A stretch of DNA of 64,000 nt. Source: Rossellomorea vietnamensis. GTDB lineage: Bacteria; Bacillota; Bacilli; Bacillales; Bacillaceae_B. Positions 1 through 8,924 of this stretch are shown one piece after another (position 1 is the first letter of the stretch; the number at the start of each line of letters is the position of its first letter). The notes under the pieces were generated by a model. The model did not search any database. It saw nothing but the letters and a program-made list of their open reading frames with translations, and was not told where the DNA came from. A program made the position numbers and the translations under genes. The stretch spans positions 62,001 through 126,000 of the forward strand of contig NZ_VTEI01000007.1 in NCBI RefSeq assembly GCF_008180415.1, in the 5' to 3' direction.

Positions 1-80
1 CTCTGGAGAAAAAAAGGCGGTCTTTCCTTTTATTCTCCAGGGGTTATTTGACCCCGAGGGGCTGGGCGCTGGAGCTGGAT
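1..80 (+). repeat. SR structured repeat, copy 1 (truncated by window start)
   Basis: The stretch carries the distal half of a dispersed element seen complete near 27.1 kb and twice near 40.8-41.0 kb. Visible parts are the apical hairpin (CTGGAGAA pairing with TTCTCCAG around an AAAAAGG/CCTTTT inner stem) and the GGGGCTGGGCGCT right arm. The left arm lies outside the window. It ends about 90 bases before def and is non-coding. Confidence 0.75.
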
Positions 81-168
81 TCAGAAACGCTCTCTATTTT
101 CGAATTAAAAACTTTATACTTTCTTAACTTTAAAAAATCACGCTGTGCAATACTGGGAGGAAAACTCT

Positions 169-723
169 ATGATTACAATGGAAGATATTATACGCGAGGG
201 ACACCCTTCCCTAAGGAAAGTTGCCGAAGAAGTCGCAATGCCGCCCTCTGAAGAAGATAAAGAAATACTCGGCAGCCTGCTGGAGTATGTGAAAAACAGC
301 CAGGATCCGGAAACTGCCCAGAAATATGGGCTGAGGACAGGTATCGGACTGGCAGCACCTCAAATTGATGTGTTGAAAAGAATGCTTGCTGTTCATGTTA
401 CCGATCCAAAAGGAAATCTATACAGCTATGCATTATTCAATCCTAAAATCGTCAGTCATTCTGTTGAAAAATCATATTTGACGAGCGGTGAAGGCTGCTT
501 ATCAGTAGACCGTCATGTACCGGGCTATGTTCCCCGCTATGCCAGAATAACTGTCAAAGGAATCGATATTGATGGCAATCCAGTTAAAGTAAGACTGAAA
601 GGGATGCCTGCAATCGTCTTTCAACATGAACTTGACCACCTCAACGGCATCATGTTCTATGACCATATTAATAACGAGAACCCGATGAGTCCAATTCCTG
701 ATGCCACACCTGTTGATAGATAA
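169..723 (+). CDS. def: Peptide deformylase
   Basis: Removes the N-terminal formyl group from nascent proteins in the cytoplasm. The 184-residue product has all three catalytic motifs: GIGLAAPQ (58-65), EGCLSV with the metal-binding Cys (108-113) and HELDH (153-157). Length and the insert-bearing layout match the Gram-positive class II type, such as B. subtilis DefB. The ATG at 169 is chosen because GGGAGG lies 8 bases upstream; an in-frame ATG at 145 has no ribosome binding site. It converges on ykrA across a shared bidirectional terminator, the same neighbourhood as in B. subtilis. Confidence 0.97.
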   Translation: MITMEDIIREGHPSLRKVAEEVAMPPSEEDKEILGSLLEYVKNSQDPETAQKYGLRTGIGLAAPQIDVLKRMLAVHVTDPKGNLYSYALFNPKIVSHSVEKSYLTSGEGCLSVDRHVPGYVPRYARITVKGIDIDGNPVKVRLKGMPAIVFQHELDHLNGIMFYDHINNENPMSPIPDATPVDR

Positions 724-727
724 GAGC

Positions 728-764
728 AAAAAGAAGGAAGCTTGACTAAGCTTCCTTCTTTTTG
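728..764. terminator. Bidirectional intrinsic terminator between def and ykrA
   Basis: A perfect hairpin of about 15 bp (AAAAGAAGGAAGCTT pairing with AAGCTTCCTTCTTTT) with an A-run before and a T-run after, so it can end transcripts of both converging genes. Confidence 0.9.
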
Positions 765-779
765 TATGAAAATACATTT

Positions 780-1550
780 TTAAATTAATGAAAGTTCTTT
801 AAGACCATGATATATACCATCTTCGTCTACTGATTTGGTTATAAGATCTGCATGCTCCTTCACTTCAGGTACTGCGTTTCCCATGGCCACGCCTGTCCCG
901 ACAGCTTCAATCATCTCAATATCGTTTAAGCCATCTCCGAACGCGTATACCTCGCTGATATCGAAGCCCATTTTTTCTATCATCTTTTTGATTCCTTCTG
1001 CTTTTGAGCCGCCTCTTGGCAAAATATCCATGGAATATTGATGCCACCTGATGAAATTGAATTTTGAAAACGTGTCTCGATAAATGCTCTCATCCACATC
1101 ACGGCAGAACAGCAGGGATTGATATATTTCCTTATCACTATAAAAGTCAGGCTGAAAATCGGGGTGAGGGAACTTCAAGCTCGACATGCTTTCTTCTATG
1201 AAAGGATGATGCTGGATATTAGCCTTCATTGTCTTCTCGTTTAAGTGGACAACCGGATGGCTGAGTCCTTCAGCCTTGCTCAGTAACTTCTCCAGTTCAT
1301 CCCTGTCAAGCGGATTCTTATAGATTACTTCATTCTCAAAAACTACATATTGCCCGTTAAAAGAGACAAAGGATTCTATTCCAAGTTCCTCTCTCAGACC
1401 TTCATACATAAAAGGCGCACGGCCAGTTGCGATTGCTACATATGTACCATTATCCTGTAACTGCTTGATTGCCTTTTTAGTTGCATCAGGCAATTTTTTA
1501 TCATGGTCAAGCAGAGTCCCATCTATATCAAAAAATACTATTTTCGACAT
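780..1550 (-). CDS. ykrA: Cof-type HAD-IIB phosphatase (YkrA-like)
   Basis: A 256-residue haloacid-dehalogenase-superfamily phosphatase acting on small phosphorylated metabolites; the substrate is unknown. Motif I is DIDGTLLD (8-15) with the nucleophile and acid/base aspartates, motif II is in IATGR near residue 40, and motif IV is GDGLNDIEM near 205. The large inserted cap between them marks the IIB/Cof subclass. Start is the ATG after AAGGGAGATAGAATAA. The position beside def and rpoY-rnjA matches B. subtilis ykrA. The enzyme class is secure; the physiological role is not. Confidence 0.93.
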   Translation of the reverse strand: MSKIVFFDIDGTLLDHDKKLPDATKKAIKQLQDNGTYVAIATGRAPFMYEGLREELGIESFVSFNGQYVVFENEVIYKNPLDRDELEKLLSKAEGLSHPVVHLNEKTMKANIQHHPFIEESMSSLKFPHPDFQPDFYSDKEIYQSLLFCRDVDESIYRDTFSKFNFIRWHQYSMDILPRGGSKAEGIKKMIEKMGFDISEVYAFGDGLNDIEMIEAVGTGVAMGNAVPEVKEHADLITKSVDEDGIYHGLKELSLI

Positions 1551-1685
1551 TTATTCTATCTCCCTTCAATCGTAAGTTATATGATAGTACTTCAATTGAA
1601 ATACTCTGTCATTCTCCTTCATTAACTTAAACCTCTCCATTTTAAATGTCAATTAACTCCCCTGTCACTAAGACATGAGCTCTGA

Positions 1686-2000
1686 TGTCCTTCGGGAGTT
1701 TCTTGAGGGACACTACAAGGTCCAAAAAAGAGCTTGGGTGTCCTTCGGAAGTTTCCTGAGTGACACCTGAAGCCAATAAAAAAGAGCTTTGGTGGCTCTC
1801 GTAGATTTCCTGAGTGACAACTGAAGGCTGAAAATAGACTCTGATGTCCTTCATGGATTTCTCGAGGGACACTAGAAGCCCATTAAAGGACCTTTGGTGT
1901 CCTTCGGGAGTATCCCGAGGGCACCTGGAACCAGTAAGGAGCTTTGGTGGCTCTCGTAGATTTCCTGAGTGTAACTAAGAGCCCGTAAAAGAGGAAGAAT
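1686..2000 (-). repeat. Degenerate six-unit tandem repeat related to the 27.4-28.6 kb array
   Basis: Six copies begin near 1686, 1740, 1794, 1846, 1899 and 1949, a period of 50-54 bases. Each has a GTGTCCTTCGG...GAGTGACAC type core, an inverted repeat; two copies have GGCTCTCGTAG in place of GTCCTTCGG. The reverse complement of the 53-nt unit at 27.4 kb aligns with these units, so this is the same family in opposite orientation and much more diverged. An open frame across it has no function I can support. The rest of 1551-2147 shows nothing recognisable. Confidence 0.75.
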
Positions 2001-2147
2001 TCTCTGATCACTGTATTTAACCTTCAGACTGGAGGGCGGAATCCTTTAGTAGAAGAGCTGACCCGACCCTCCTGAGAGACAGCTTTCGATGCAGCTCCCA
2101 CATCAACCGCTGAATCTATCAATGGCTGAAAGCATCTGCTTTTTTTA

Positions 2148-2319
2148 GACTGTTTTCTAATACATTGTTGCTTTCGGATATTCCTGGAGACTAAGGGTTC
2201 TCTTTCTAATTCGAAATAGCAGCTCTTTTCTTTTCGGTGTTACCAGTTTTCATTCCTCTTAATATGGTTATTTTTTTCGGTATTAGTATCAAATAGCAAC
2301 AAAGTTTACGAAAAGAGCT
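2148..2319 (+). repeat. DR dispersed inverted-repeat element, copy a
   Basis: Starts with a GACTGTTTTC...TTGTTGCTTTCGG arm and ends with ATAGCAACAAAGTTTACG-AAAAGAGC. The two arms are imperfect reverse complements of each other. The centre holds the AGCAGCTCTTTTCTTTTCGG block shared with other copies. It lies about 165 bases upstream of a 23-codon peptide gene. Confidence 0.85.
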
Positions 2320-2485
2320 TTTTTAAAAGAAGTATAATGTGCTTAAACTTTACTCTTCCAATCTTATCCACGTAAAATCTGTCAAAAATTCCATATACTA
2401 AAATCGAAAAAAGAGACAGGAGCCTAGCGGGTAAACTTTACTTTAAGACCAATTCTAGGTAAACTACTAATAAGGAGTGATCCAG

Positions 2486-2557
2486 ATGTTAAAGAAGCTT
2501 AGAAAGAAGCTCTTGAAACAATGGAAGGATGTACTCAGAAAAAAAACAATCGCTTAA
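2486..2557 (+). CDS. 23-residue cationic amphipathic peptide
   Basis: A short reading frame with AAGGAGTG eight bases before its ATG and an intrinsic terminator directly after its stop. The product starts MLKKLRKKLLKQWKD and is about 40 percent Lys/Arg with regularly spaced Leu, Val and Trp, as expected of an amphipathic helix. I recognise no family. It could be a membrane- or RNA-binding peptide, or a leader peptide upstream of rpoY-rnjA, but the terminator in between argues for a separate unit. The ribosome binding site, stop and terminator geometry support a real gene; the function is unknown. Confidence 0.6.
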   Translation: MLKKLRKKLLKQWKDVLRKKTIA

Positions 2558-2561
2558 ATGT

Positions 2562-2597
2562 GCAGGCCCTCACGTTTAGGAGGGCTGTTCTTTGTTT
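2562..2597 (+). terminator. Intrinsic terminator after the 23-codon gene
   Basis: GCCCTC pairs with GAGGGC, extended by CAG/CTG with a one-base bulge, and is followed by TTCTTTGTTT. Confidence 0.75.
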
Positions 2598-2772
2598 AAT
2601 GATAGTAAAGATGGAATTCGGCAGGACGGGATGAAAAGCCGGTATTCTTTCAACATACTATCAGCATTTATACATAGAGGGTTCTTATTATGTTGAATGC
2701 ATGAAAACTTTTAAAACTTTTTATATAATAGAAAAAGTTACATTTTTGATTACGGATAAGGAGAGAGAAAAA

Positions 2773-2982
2773 ATGATTTACAAAGTTTACTATCAGGAAA
2801 CGAAACAGGAAGTTCCTGTGCGCGAATGCACGATGACCCTGTATGTGGAAGCTGATTCAGAACGTGATGTCCGCCTGAAATTGAAAGATAAACCGTATAA
2901 TATCGAATTTGTTCAATTGCTTGATGACTCACATCTTGACTATGAGAAGCAATCAGAAAACTATAAGGTGGAGAGTTACTAA
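2773..2982 (+). CDS. rpoY: RNA polymerase epsilon subunit RpoY (YkzG)
   Basis: A 69-residue acidic protein of the DUF1447 family, the small epsilon subunit bound to RNA polymerase in Firmicutes. It begins [18 protein letters not shown] and matches the usual length. The ATG at 2773 follows AAGGAGAG by 6 bases; an upstream in-frame ATG at 2701 lacks a binding site. It ends four bases before the rnjA start and its last codons hold the rnjA ribosome binding site, so the two are co-transcribed and probably translationally coupled, as in B. subtilis. Confidence 0.95.
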   Translation: MIYKVYYQETKQEVPVRECTMTLYVEADSERDVRLKLKDKPYNIEFVQLLDDSHLDYEKQSENYKVESY

Positions 2983-2986
2983 TATT

Positions 2987-4654
2987 ATGAAATTTGTTAA
3001 AAATGATCAGACAGCTGTTTTCGCACTTGGCGGTTTGGGCGAAATCGGTAAAAATACTTACGGTGTACAATTTCAGGACGAAATCATTTTAATTGATGCA
3101 GGGATCAAGTTTCCGGAAGATGAATTATTGGGAATCGATTATGTTATCCCGGATTATACCTATTTAGTGAAAAATGTTGATAAAATTAAAGGCCTTTTCA
3201 TCACACATGGCCATGAGGATCATATTGGCGGAATTCCGTATTTACTTAGAGAAATCAATATCCCGATATACGGCGGTAAGCTGGCTATCGGATTATTGAA
3301 AAACAAACTTGAAGAACATGGATTGTTACGCACTGCAAAGCTTAATGTCATTCAGGAAGAAGATATCATTAAGTTCAGGAAAACAGCAGTCAGCTTTTTT
3401 AGAACGACTCACAGCATTCCCGATTCTTATGGAGTTGTCGTAAAAACACCTCCTGGAAATGTAGTGCATACAGGAGACTTCAAGTTTGATTTCACCCCAG
3501 TTGGCGAACCGGCCAACTTGACCAAGATGGCTGAAATCGGCAAGGAAGGTGTACTCTGCCTCCTATCTGACAGTACTAACAGTGAAATACCTAACTTTAC
3601 TATGTCTGAAAGAAAAGTCGGAGAAAGCATTGATGATATCTTCCGGAAAGTAGAAGGAAGGGTCATATTCGCTACTTTCGCTTCTAACATCTACAGATTG
3701 CAGCAAGTTATAGATGCTGCCGTTATGCATGGAAGGAAAGTCGCGGTATTCGGCCGAAGCATGGAGAACAATATTCGTATCGGACAGGAATTGGGATACA
3801 TCAAGGCACCAGAGAATACGTTTATTGAATCAAACCAAATCAACAGACTGCCGGCAGGAGAAGTGACTATCCTTTGTACTGGAAGCCAGGGAGAGCCTAT
3901 GGCAGCTCTTTCCCGAATTGCAAATGGTACACACAGACAAATCCAGATCCATCCTGGAGATACGGTCATCTTTTCATCTTCACCGATTCCTGGAAATACC
4001 ATCAGTGTAAATCGCACGATTAACATGTTGTCCCGTGCAGGTGCTGATGTAATCCATGGCTCTTTGAATGATATCCATACTTCAGGCCATGGAAGCCAGG
4101 AAGAACAGAAACTTATGCTTAGGCTCATTAAGCCTAAATATTTCATGCCGATCCATGGAGAGTACCGGATGCAGAAAATGCATAACCAGCTGGCTGTAGA
4201 TTGTGGAGTTGAACCGGACAATTGTTTCATCATGGATAACGGTGAAGTACTCGCCCTTGGCAATGATACTGCCCAGGTTGCAGGCAAGATTCCATCTGGT
4301 TCTGTATATATTGATGGAAGCGGTATTGGTGATATCGGCAATATAGTACTCCGCGACAGAAGAATCCTATCTGAAGAAGGATTGGTCATTGTTGTCGTAA
4401 GCATCAACATGAGTGACTTCAAAATTGCTTCCGGCCCTGACATCATCTCCAGAGGTTTTGTCTATATGAGAGAATCTGGTGATTTGATTAATGAAGCTCA
4501 AAATATCATCAATAAACATTTAAGCAAGCTTCTTGAGCGCAGAACAAGCCAGTGGTCAGAAATCAAAAATGAAATCACTGATACATTAGCTCCATTCCTA
4601 TATGAAAAAACTAAACGCCGTCCAATGATCCTGCCGATCATCATGGAAGTGTAA
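2987..4654 (+). CDS. rnjA: Ribonuclease J1
   Basis: Dual 5'-to-3' exoribonuclease and endoribonuclease of the metallo-beta-lactamase/beta-CASP family, central to mRNA decay and 16S rRNA maturation. The 555-residue length equals B. subtilis RNase J1. The catalytic motif HGHEDH falls at residues 74-79. Further metal ligands are in HTGDFKFD and DSTNSE, and the beta-CASP C-terminal histidine in HGEYRM. The ATG at 2987 is preceded by GGTGGAG inside rpoY. A strong terminator follows the stop. Confidence 0.98.
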   Translation: MKFVKNDQTAVFALGGLGEIGKNTYGVQFQDEIILIDAGIKFPEDELLGIDYVIPDYTYLVKNVDKIKGLFITHGHEDHIGGIPYLLREINIPIYGGKLAIGLLKNKLEEHGLLRTAKLNVIQEEDIIKFRKTAVSFFRTTHSIPDSYGVVVKTPPGNVVHTGDFKFDFTPVGEPANLTKMAEIGKEGVLCLLSDSTNSEIPNFTMSERKVGESIDDIFRKVEGRVIFATFASNIYRLQQVIDAAVMHGRKVAVFGRSMENNIRIGQELGYIKAPENTFIESNQINRLPAGEVTILCTGSQGEPMAALSRIANGTHRQIQIHPGDTVIFSSSPIPGNTISVNRTINMLSRAGADVIHGSLNDIHTSGHGSQEEQKLMLRLIKPKYFMPIHGEYRMQKMHNQLAVDCGVEPDNCFIMDNGEVLALGNDTAQVAGKIPSGSVYIDGSGIGDIGNIVLRDRRILSEEGLVIVVVSINMSDFKIASGPDIISRGFVYMRESGDLINEAQNIINKHLSKLLERRTSQWSEIKNEITDTLAPFLYEKTKRRPMILPIIMEV

Positions 4655-4657
4655 TAC

Positions 4658-4705
4658 AACAGAAGCAGCCCCCGGAGTATAAAACTTTGGGGGCTGCTTC
4701 TGTTT
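4658..4705. terminator. Terminator after rnjA
   Basis: Long hairpin AACAGAAGCAGCCCCC pairing with GGGGGCTGCTTCTGTT and a following TTTC; it may also serve ktrC on the opposite strand. Confidence 0.92.
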
Positions 4706-4867
4706 CAATGACCATCGAAGCTTCCACTGAAGCAGGACGTGTATCATGAGCAAACCATGGAAACATATCAGGTGGTTTTATATCCTTTCCCAAGGCTTTT
4801 GCTGAAACCTTTTTCTTAACATAAAAAAAGCAGGCTGCAAAAATTACAGCATACTTTTTCAATGATA

Positions 4868-5527
4868 TTAAAGCATTACTTTCTTCTCAAAACGGGTTAT
4901 ATCCGAGTCTGCCCCAATTACAATCAGAACGTCTCCCGCCTGTATCAGTTCATCAGCCTGAGGCGAAACGAGGATATCTTTGCCTCTTTTGATAGCTACA
5001 ATATTAATTCCATACTTTGCACGGATATCCAGATCAATTAATGAATTTCCATCCAAGTGGTCATTAGCCACAATCTCGACTATAGAATGTTCATCTGACA
5101 GCTCTAGATAATCAAGGACGTTATTGGAAACGATATTATGTGCAATCCTCCGGCCCATATCCCTTTCAGGATGGACAACATGGCTCGCCCCTATCTTCCT
5201 CAATACTTTTTCGTGGTAATCATTTTGTGCTTTCACCGTAATATTGTTCACGCCGATTTCTTTCAGCATCAGCGTGGTCAGGATACTGGATTGAATATCA
5301 TCACCGATCGCGACGATTACATGATCAAAATTCCTTATTCCAAGGCTTTTTAAAACAGATTCATCAGTGGTGTCTGCAACGACAGCATGAGAGGCAATTG
5401 ATGCGAATTGATTCACCTTATCCTCTTCCTTATCAATCGCCATGACTTCTAAATCCTGATCTGCCAGTGAGTGGACAATACTTCCCCCAAAACGCCCTAA
5501 TCCTATAACAACAAATTCTTTTTTCAC
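4868..5527 (-). CDS. ktrC: Ktr potassium channel regulatory subunit KtrC
   Basis: Cytoplasmic gating subunit for a KtrB/KtrD-type potassium transporter. The 219 residues form an RCK_N/TrkA-N Rossmann domain (VIGLGRFGGS at 7-16, ligand acidic residue near 31) and an RCK_C domain from about 135. In the family, RCK_N binds ATP/ADP and RCK_C binds cyclic di-AMP, which closes the channel. The GTG start follows GGAGGAG. No ktrB/ktrD membrane subunit is in the window, as in B. subtilis where ktrC stands alone next to rnjA. No riboswitch is visible upstream. Confidence 0.95.
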   Translation of the reverse strand: MKKEFVVIGLGRFGGSIVHSLADQDLEVMAIDKEEDKVNQFASIASHAVVADTTDESVLKSLGIRNFDHVIVAIGDDIQSSILTTLMLKEIGVNNITVKAQNDYHEKVLRKIGASHVVHPERDMGRRIAHNIVSNNVLDYLELSDEHSIVEIVANDHLDGNSLIDLDIRAKYGINIVAIKRGKDILVSPQADELIQAGDVLIVIGADSDITRFEKKVML

Positions 5528-5592
5528 TATAACTCCTCCAACATACGAGAATGCTTATAGCTTAATTTTACCATAAAATTTTGAATTTCAGA

Positions 5593-6606
5593 TTATTTCT
5601 TTCCTTTTACATAGTCGGCATCGAAAAGGAACAGTTTCATCAGAAGGATTAAGGAAGGAATCAACAAGAGCAGGCCGGCAATGAAAACCACCACCAGCGA
5701 AGTCCCCATTACCGGACTTGTGACGCTGCTTTCAATCGTGATGAACGGCTTCAGGATATACGGCAGATGAGATGCCCCGTAACCAAAGAAAGCAAAAAAG
5801 AATTGCAGCATGACCATGATAAAGGCAGCCCCTAGTTTTTTTCGCTTAAAGATGAGAACAGATGCTGCCAGGAAAAATACAAATGACAATCCAAACATCC
5901 ACCATATATCCAATGCATTTTGAAAATGCTCAAGATTATGTTCTCTAAGTCCAATGAAAACGAGGAAACTTGCCAAGATAGTCGGCGGGCTCCAAAACAG
6001 AGCAAATTTCCTTACGATCTCTCTTGCATCCAGATCATTTGCTTTATCTGCATAATAAGTCAGAAACGCTGCGGAAATGAACAGAACAGATACGATTGCC
6101 AGCAGAACTACACTCCATGAATACATACTTGTGAATAATTCGCCCGCAAGGAAAATAACTTTGTCCTCCGTCTCTTCAAGGAATCCACCTTCTGAAATCG
6201 TCAGAGCCGTCGACAAAGCTGCCGGAATTAAAAGCCCTGTTGCACCGTAAAGAAACAAAAAGAAAACATTATCTTTGGATCCGTAATTACCAAAAGCATA
6301 GAAGGCCCCCCTGATCGCAATCAGGATCAGAGCGATACTTCCCGGAATAAGGAGCGCAGTTCCATAATAATAGGCTGTATCTGGGAAAAACCCGACAAGC
6401 CCGACAAAGAAAAATACAAAAAATACATTTGTTACCTCCCAGACGGGAGATAGATACCTGGTGATCAGATCATTTACGGTGTGCTTCTTATTGGTCACCT
6501 TTGCATAAAAGGCAAAGAAGCCTGCGCCAAAATCAACAGAAGCAACAATCAAATATCCATATAGGAAAACCCAAAGCACTGTAATTCCTAAAACCTCTAA
6601 ACTCAC
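5593..6606 (-). CDS. cydB: Cytochrome bd-type quinol oxidase subunit II
   Basis: Membrane subunit of a bd-family terminal oxidase that passes electrons from quinol to oxygen. The 337 residues contain eight to nine hydrophobic segments and the conserved N-terminal stretch with ASVDFGAGFF and the SPVWEVTN motif. The GTG at 6606 is used because AAGGAGGG precedes it by 7 bases; the upstream frame extension has no such signal. It lies 67 bases after cydA, clearly in the same operon. Confidence 0.94.
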   Translation of the reverse strand: MSLEVLGITVLWVFLYGYLIVASVDFGAGFFAFYAKVTNKKHTVNDLITRYLSPVWEVTNVFFVFFFVGLVGFFPDTAYYYGTALLIPGSIALILIAIRGAFYAFGNYGSKDNVFFLFLYGATGLLIPAALSTALTISEGGFLEETEDKVIFLAGELFTSMYSWSVVLLAIVSVLFISAAFLTYYADKANDLDAREIVRKFALFWSPPTILASFLVFIGLREHNLEHFQNALDIWWMFGLSFVFFLAASVLIFKRKKLGAAFIMVMLQFFFAFFGYGASHLPYILKPFITIESSVTSPVMGTSLVVVFIAGLLLLIPSLILLMKLFLFDADYVKGKK

Positions 6607-6673
6607 GAATCTCCCTCCTTTTCCAGCCGCGCAGCGGCCAAACCCCAATGTTTTTCAGCACGTTTCAACTCTC

Positions 6674-8014
6674 TTATTGGAGTTTACCACTCTTGAATCT
6701 CTGCTCATATTCAACTTCAGGCGGCTTATTCTTGAACATTTTAATTAGTACAGTCACACAGAATATCCCTAAAATAATATACAGAATCACGAAGAGCGCG
6801 AAGGACAGTCCTACTCCATCCGCTTTGGTTGCAGCATCCGCCACTTTCATATATCCTCTCAATATCCAAGGCTGCCTGCCTACTTCGGCATATATCCAGC
6901 CAAACTCAATTGCAAGCATTGAAAGAGGACCACTGGCTACAATACCCCAAAGAAGAGGCTTGTTCCACTCATTGCGTTTCTTCCATTTCCAGAAAAGAAC
7001 AAACATTGATGTTATAAACAGTGTGAACATCCCTATTGAAACCATTGAATCAAACAGATAGTGCACAACCAATGGAGGAAGTTCGTCCTCTGGAAATTCC
7101 TCCAGCCCGATAACTTCTGTATCAAAGGAATTTCCTGCCAGAAAACTCAGAAAACCTGGAAGCCGTATTTCATTATGAATTTCATTATTTTCATCCAATG
7201 TTCCAAAGAGTACTAAATCGGCATCGCTTTCTGTTTCAAAATGCCACTCGGCAGCCGCCAGTTTTTCCGGCTGGTATTCAGCCAGAAATTTAGCAGAAAC
7301 ATCCCCTGCGACAGCAGTTCCGACAGCAAAGATAAGGCCGCAGACCATTGTCATTCGCAAAGCTTTTCTATGGTAGGCGCTGCCTTTGTTTTTTAAGATA
7401 GCAAAAGCTGTAATGGCTGCAAGGATTAATGCTGAAGTAAGGTATGCCGATGTCAGCACATGAAAAACCTTGGCAGGTGTCGCAGGATTGAACATCGCGG
7501 CAATCGGATCGATATTGACTGCCTTCCCTCCCTCCAGGTCAAAGCCTTGAGGAGTGTTCATAAATGCGTTAACCATGGTGATGAAAAGTGCAGAAGCTGA
7601 AGATCCAATGATGATCGGTATCGTTAACAGCCAATGGACCATCCGGTTCTTAAATCGATCCCAAGTATACAAATAAATTCCCAAGAAGATCGCTTCAAAG
7701 AAAAAAGCAAAGGTTTCCATAAATAATGGCAGCGCGATTACCTGTCCCGCTACCTGCATAAAAGAAGGCCACAGCAAGGATAACTGCAAACCTATCGCTG
7801 TACCTGTGACCACTCCCACAGCAACCGTAATCGTGAAACCTCTGGCCCACCTTCTTGCAAGTAATATGTAATGTCCATCATTTCTTTTGATTCCTATGAA
7901 CTCAGCAATCGAAATCAACACAGGTATCCCGACACCGATTGTTGCAAAAATAATATGAAACGCCAGGGTCACTGAAGTGAGCATCCTGCTCAATATGACA
8001 CTATCCAGCTCCAT
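6674..8014 (-). CDS. cydA: Cytochrome bd-type quinol oxidase subunit I (CioA/YthA-like)
   Basis: Heme-bearing catalytic subunit. The N-terminus has the heme ligand histidine in AFHIIFATIGVG, the second in KVFHVLTSAY, and the VGRQPWI signature near residue 385. The 446-residue length and short Q-loop region resemble the cyanide-insensitive CioA/B. subtilis YthA group rather than the main CydA. That sub-assignment is judged from the N-terminal sequence and is less certain than the family. Start is the ATG after GGGGGG with 6-base spacing. No cydCD assembly genes are adjacent; the ABC pair upstream belongs to another family. Confidence 0.92.
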   Translation of the reverse strand: MELDSVILSRMLTSVTLAFHIIFATIGVGIPVLISIAEFIGIKRNDGHYILLARRWARGFTITVAVGVVTGTAIGLQLSLLWPSFMQVAGQVIALPLFMETFAFFFEAIFLGIYLYTWDRFKNRMVHWLLTIPIIIGSSASALFITMVNAFMNTPQGFDLEGGKAVNIDPIAAMFNPATPAKVFHVLTSAYLTSALILAAITAFAILKNKGSAYHRKALRMTMVCGLIFAVGTAVAGDVSAKFLAEYQPEKLAAAEWHFETESDADLVLFGTLDENNEIHNEIRLPGFLSFLAGNSFDTEVIGLEEFPEDELPPLVVHYLFDSMVSIGMFTLFITSMFVLFWKWKKRNEWNKPLLWGIVASGPLSMLAIEFGWIYAEVGRQPWILRGYMKVADAATKADGVGLSFALFVILYIILGIFCVTVLIKMFKNKPPEVEYEQRFKSGKLQ

Positions 8015-8167
8015 ACGTATCCCCCCTATCAATCTACTATACTTATAGATATCACTTTTCCACCATTATAAAACCTCCGGACGAGTTTGTGAAGTAATGA
8101 GCATTATCCCATAAAAAGAACTATGGTATTTCCATGTCTTCCTTCTTGTAAACCCGCCCTTATTCCT

Positions 8168-8217
8168 CAGCCGCAGAGTACACCGCCAGTGTGAACGGTT
8201 GGTGTACTCTGCGGCTG
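8168..8217. repeat. Long inverted repeat upstream of cydAB
   Basis: A perfect 17-bp stem (CAGCCGCAGAGTACACC and its complement) around a 16-base loop. The CTCTGCGGCTG arm and the next ~25 bases recur near 29.97 kb, so it belongs to a composite repeat. There is no clean T-run, so a terminator role is uncertain. Confidence 0.7.
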
Positions 8218-8248
8218 AAAGACTTTCTTGCCGGGCTTTTGAAATTTT

Positions 8249-8298
8249 GCTGTTTTCACATAAATTTTTGCTCTCGGAAAACCCCCAAGAATGGGATG
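8249..8298 (+). repeat. DR element, partial left arm
   Basis: TGCTGTTTTCACAT...TTTGCTCTCGGAAAA matches the left arm of the DR family, but no right arm follows at the usual distance. It is probably a decayed copy. Confidence 0.5.
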
Positions 8299-8389
8299 AC
8301 TCTGCTCCCGAGGACGGTATTACCCAACAACCTTTAAGAAAAAAGCGAGATTGAAGGCCAAATCTTTACTCGAGGAACCAGAGGGTTTT

Positions 8390-8580
8390 AAATAAGGGAA
8401 TATTTTACCCTTAAGTACAGTCTTCAGCTTATTTTGCTGATGAATAAGAGAAGTTTTTTCCCTTATTTGAAAAAGATGCTCCCTTTTTGGGAATTTTGAT
8501 TAGAATAAGAGAATATTTTTCCTCTATTGAAGCTATTTTGGGTGCTATTTAGTAATTAAGGGAAGTTTATTCCTCTATTT
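8390..8580. repeat. Four spaced AATAAGGGAA palindromes
   Basis: Four imperfect palindromes of the form ATAAGGGAA-N-TTCCCTTAT start near 8393, 8443, 8503 and 8552. The alternating ~50/~59-base spacing is the same as inside the two ~600 bp elements at 18.4 and 43.8 kb. No gene overlaps them. Confidence 0.75.
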
Positions 8581-8584
8581 AAAA

Positions 8585-8773
8585 AGCTGTTTTCGCATAT
8601 ATTGTTGCTTTCGGAAAAATCCCAAGAGCCGGATTTTTCCCCGTATACTAAGAGTTTTATCTCTTATCGGGGAATAGCAGTTCTTTTCTCTCTTGCAAAC
8701 CAAGAAATTCCCTGTACATTATGAATTTCCTTGTAAGATCGTATAGAATAGCAACAAAGTTTACGAAATGGCC
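8585..8773 (+). repeat. DR dispersed element, copy b
   Basis: Full-length copy: GCTGTTTTCGCATATATTG left arm, central CCGTATACTAAGAG/CTCTTATCGGGG hairpin and AATAGCAACAAAGTTTACG right arm. The part between centre and right arm differs from the other copies, suggesting local rearrangement. Confidence 0.85.
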
Positions 8774-8830
8774 AAATAAAAAGATAAGGAAACCTGATTA
8801 CCCTAAGATAAAGTGAGAATTTTCCATACC

Positions 8831-8886
8831 CAGCTATAAGCTCTCTGGAACCACCGCATAGCCGGCCAGGAGGTTTTCAGGACCAT
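8831..8886 (-). repeat. Composite repeat, distal part, copy 1
   Basis: GCTATAAGCTCTCTGGAACC and the following AGGAGGTTTTCAGGACCAT recur almost unchanged at 30.20-30.25 kb. In both places the sequence sits immediately downstream of a minus-strand gene, before its terminator. Confidence 0.7.
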
Positions 8887-8891
8887 AACAA

Positions 8892-8921
8892 AACCGCCCT
8901 TCTGTGAAGGGCGGTCCTGTT
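8892..8921 (-). terminator. Terminator of the ABC exporter operon
   Basis: ACCGCCCTTC pairs with GAAGGGCGGT; in the minus direction it is followed by TTTTGTTATGG. Confidence 0.85.
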
Positions 8922-8924
8922 TAT

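Noticed and set aside
1642..1872. 76-codon minus-strand frame in the degenerate repeat
   Set aside because: It lies wholly in the tandem repeat, shows a repeated translation of it, and has no start signal.
4641..4862. 73-codon minus-strand frame downstream of ktrC
   Set aside because: A TTG start without a ribosome binding site, a C-terminus running through the rnjA terminator, and no family recognised.
5528..5592. Potassium- or c-di-AMP-responsive riboswitch for ktrC
   Set aside because: Only about 65 bases lie upstream and no ydaO-type conserved element is visible.
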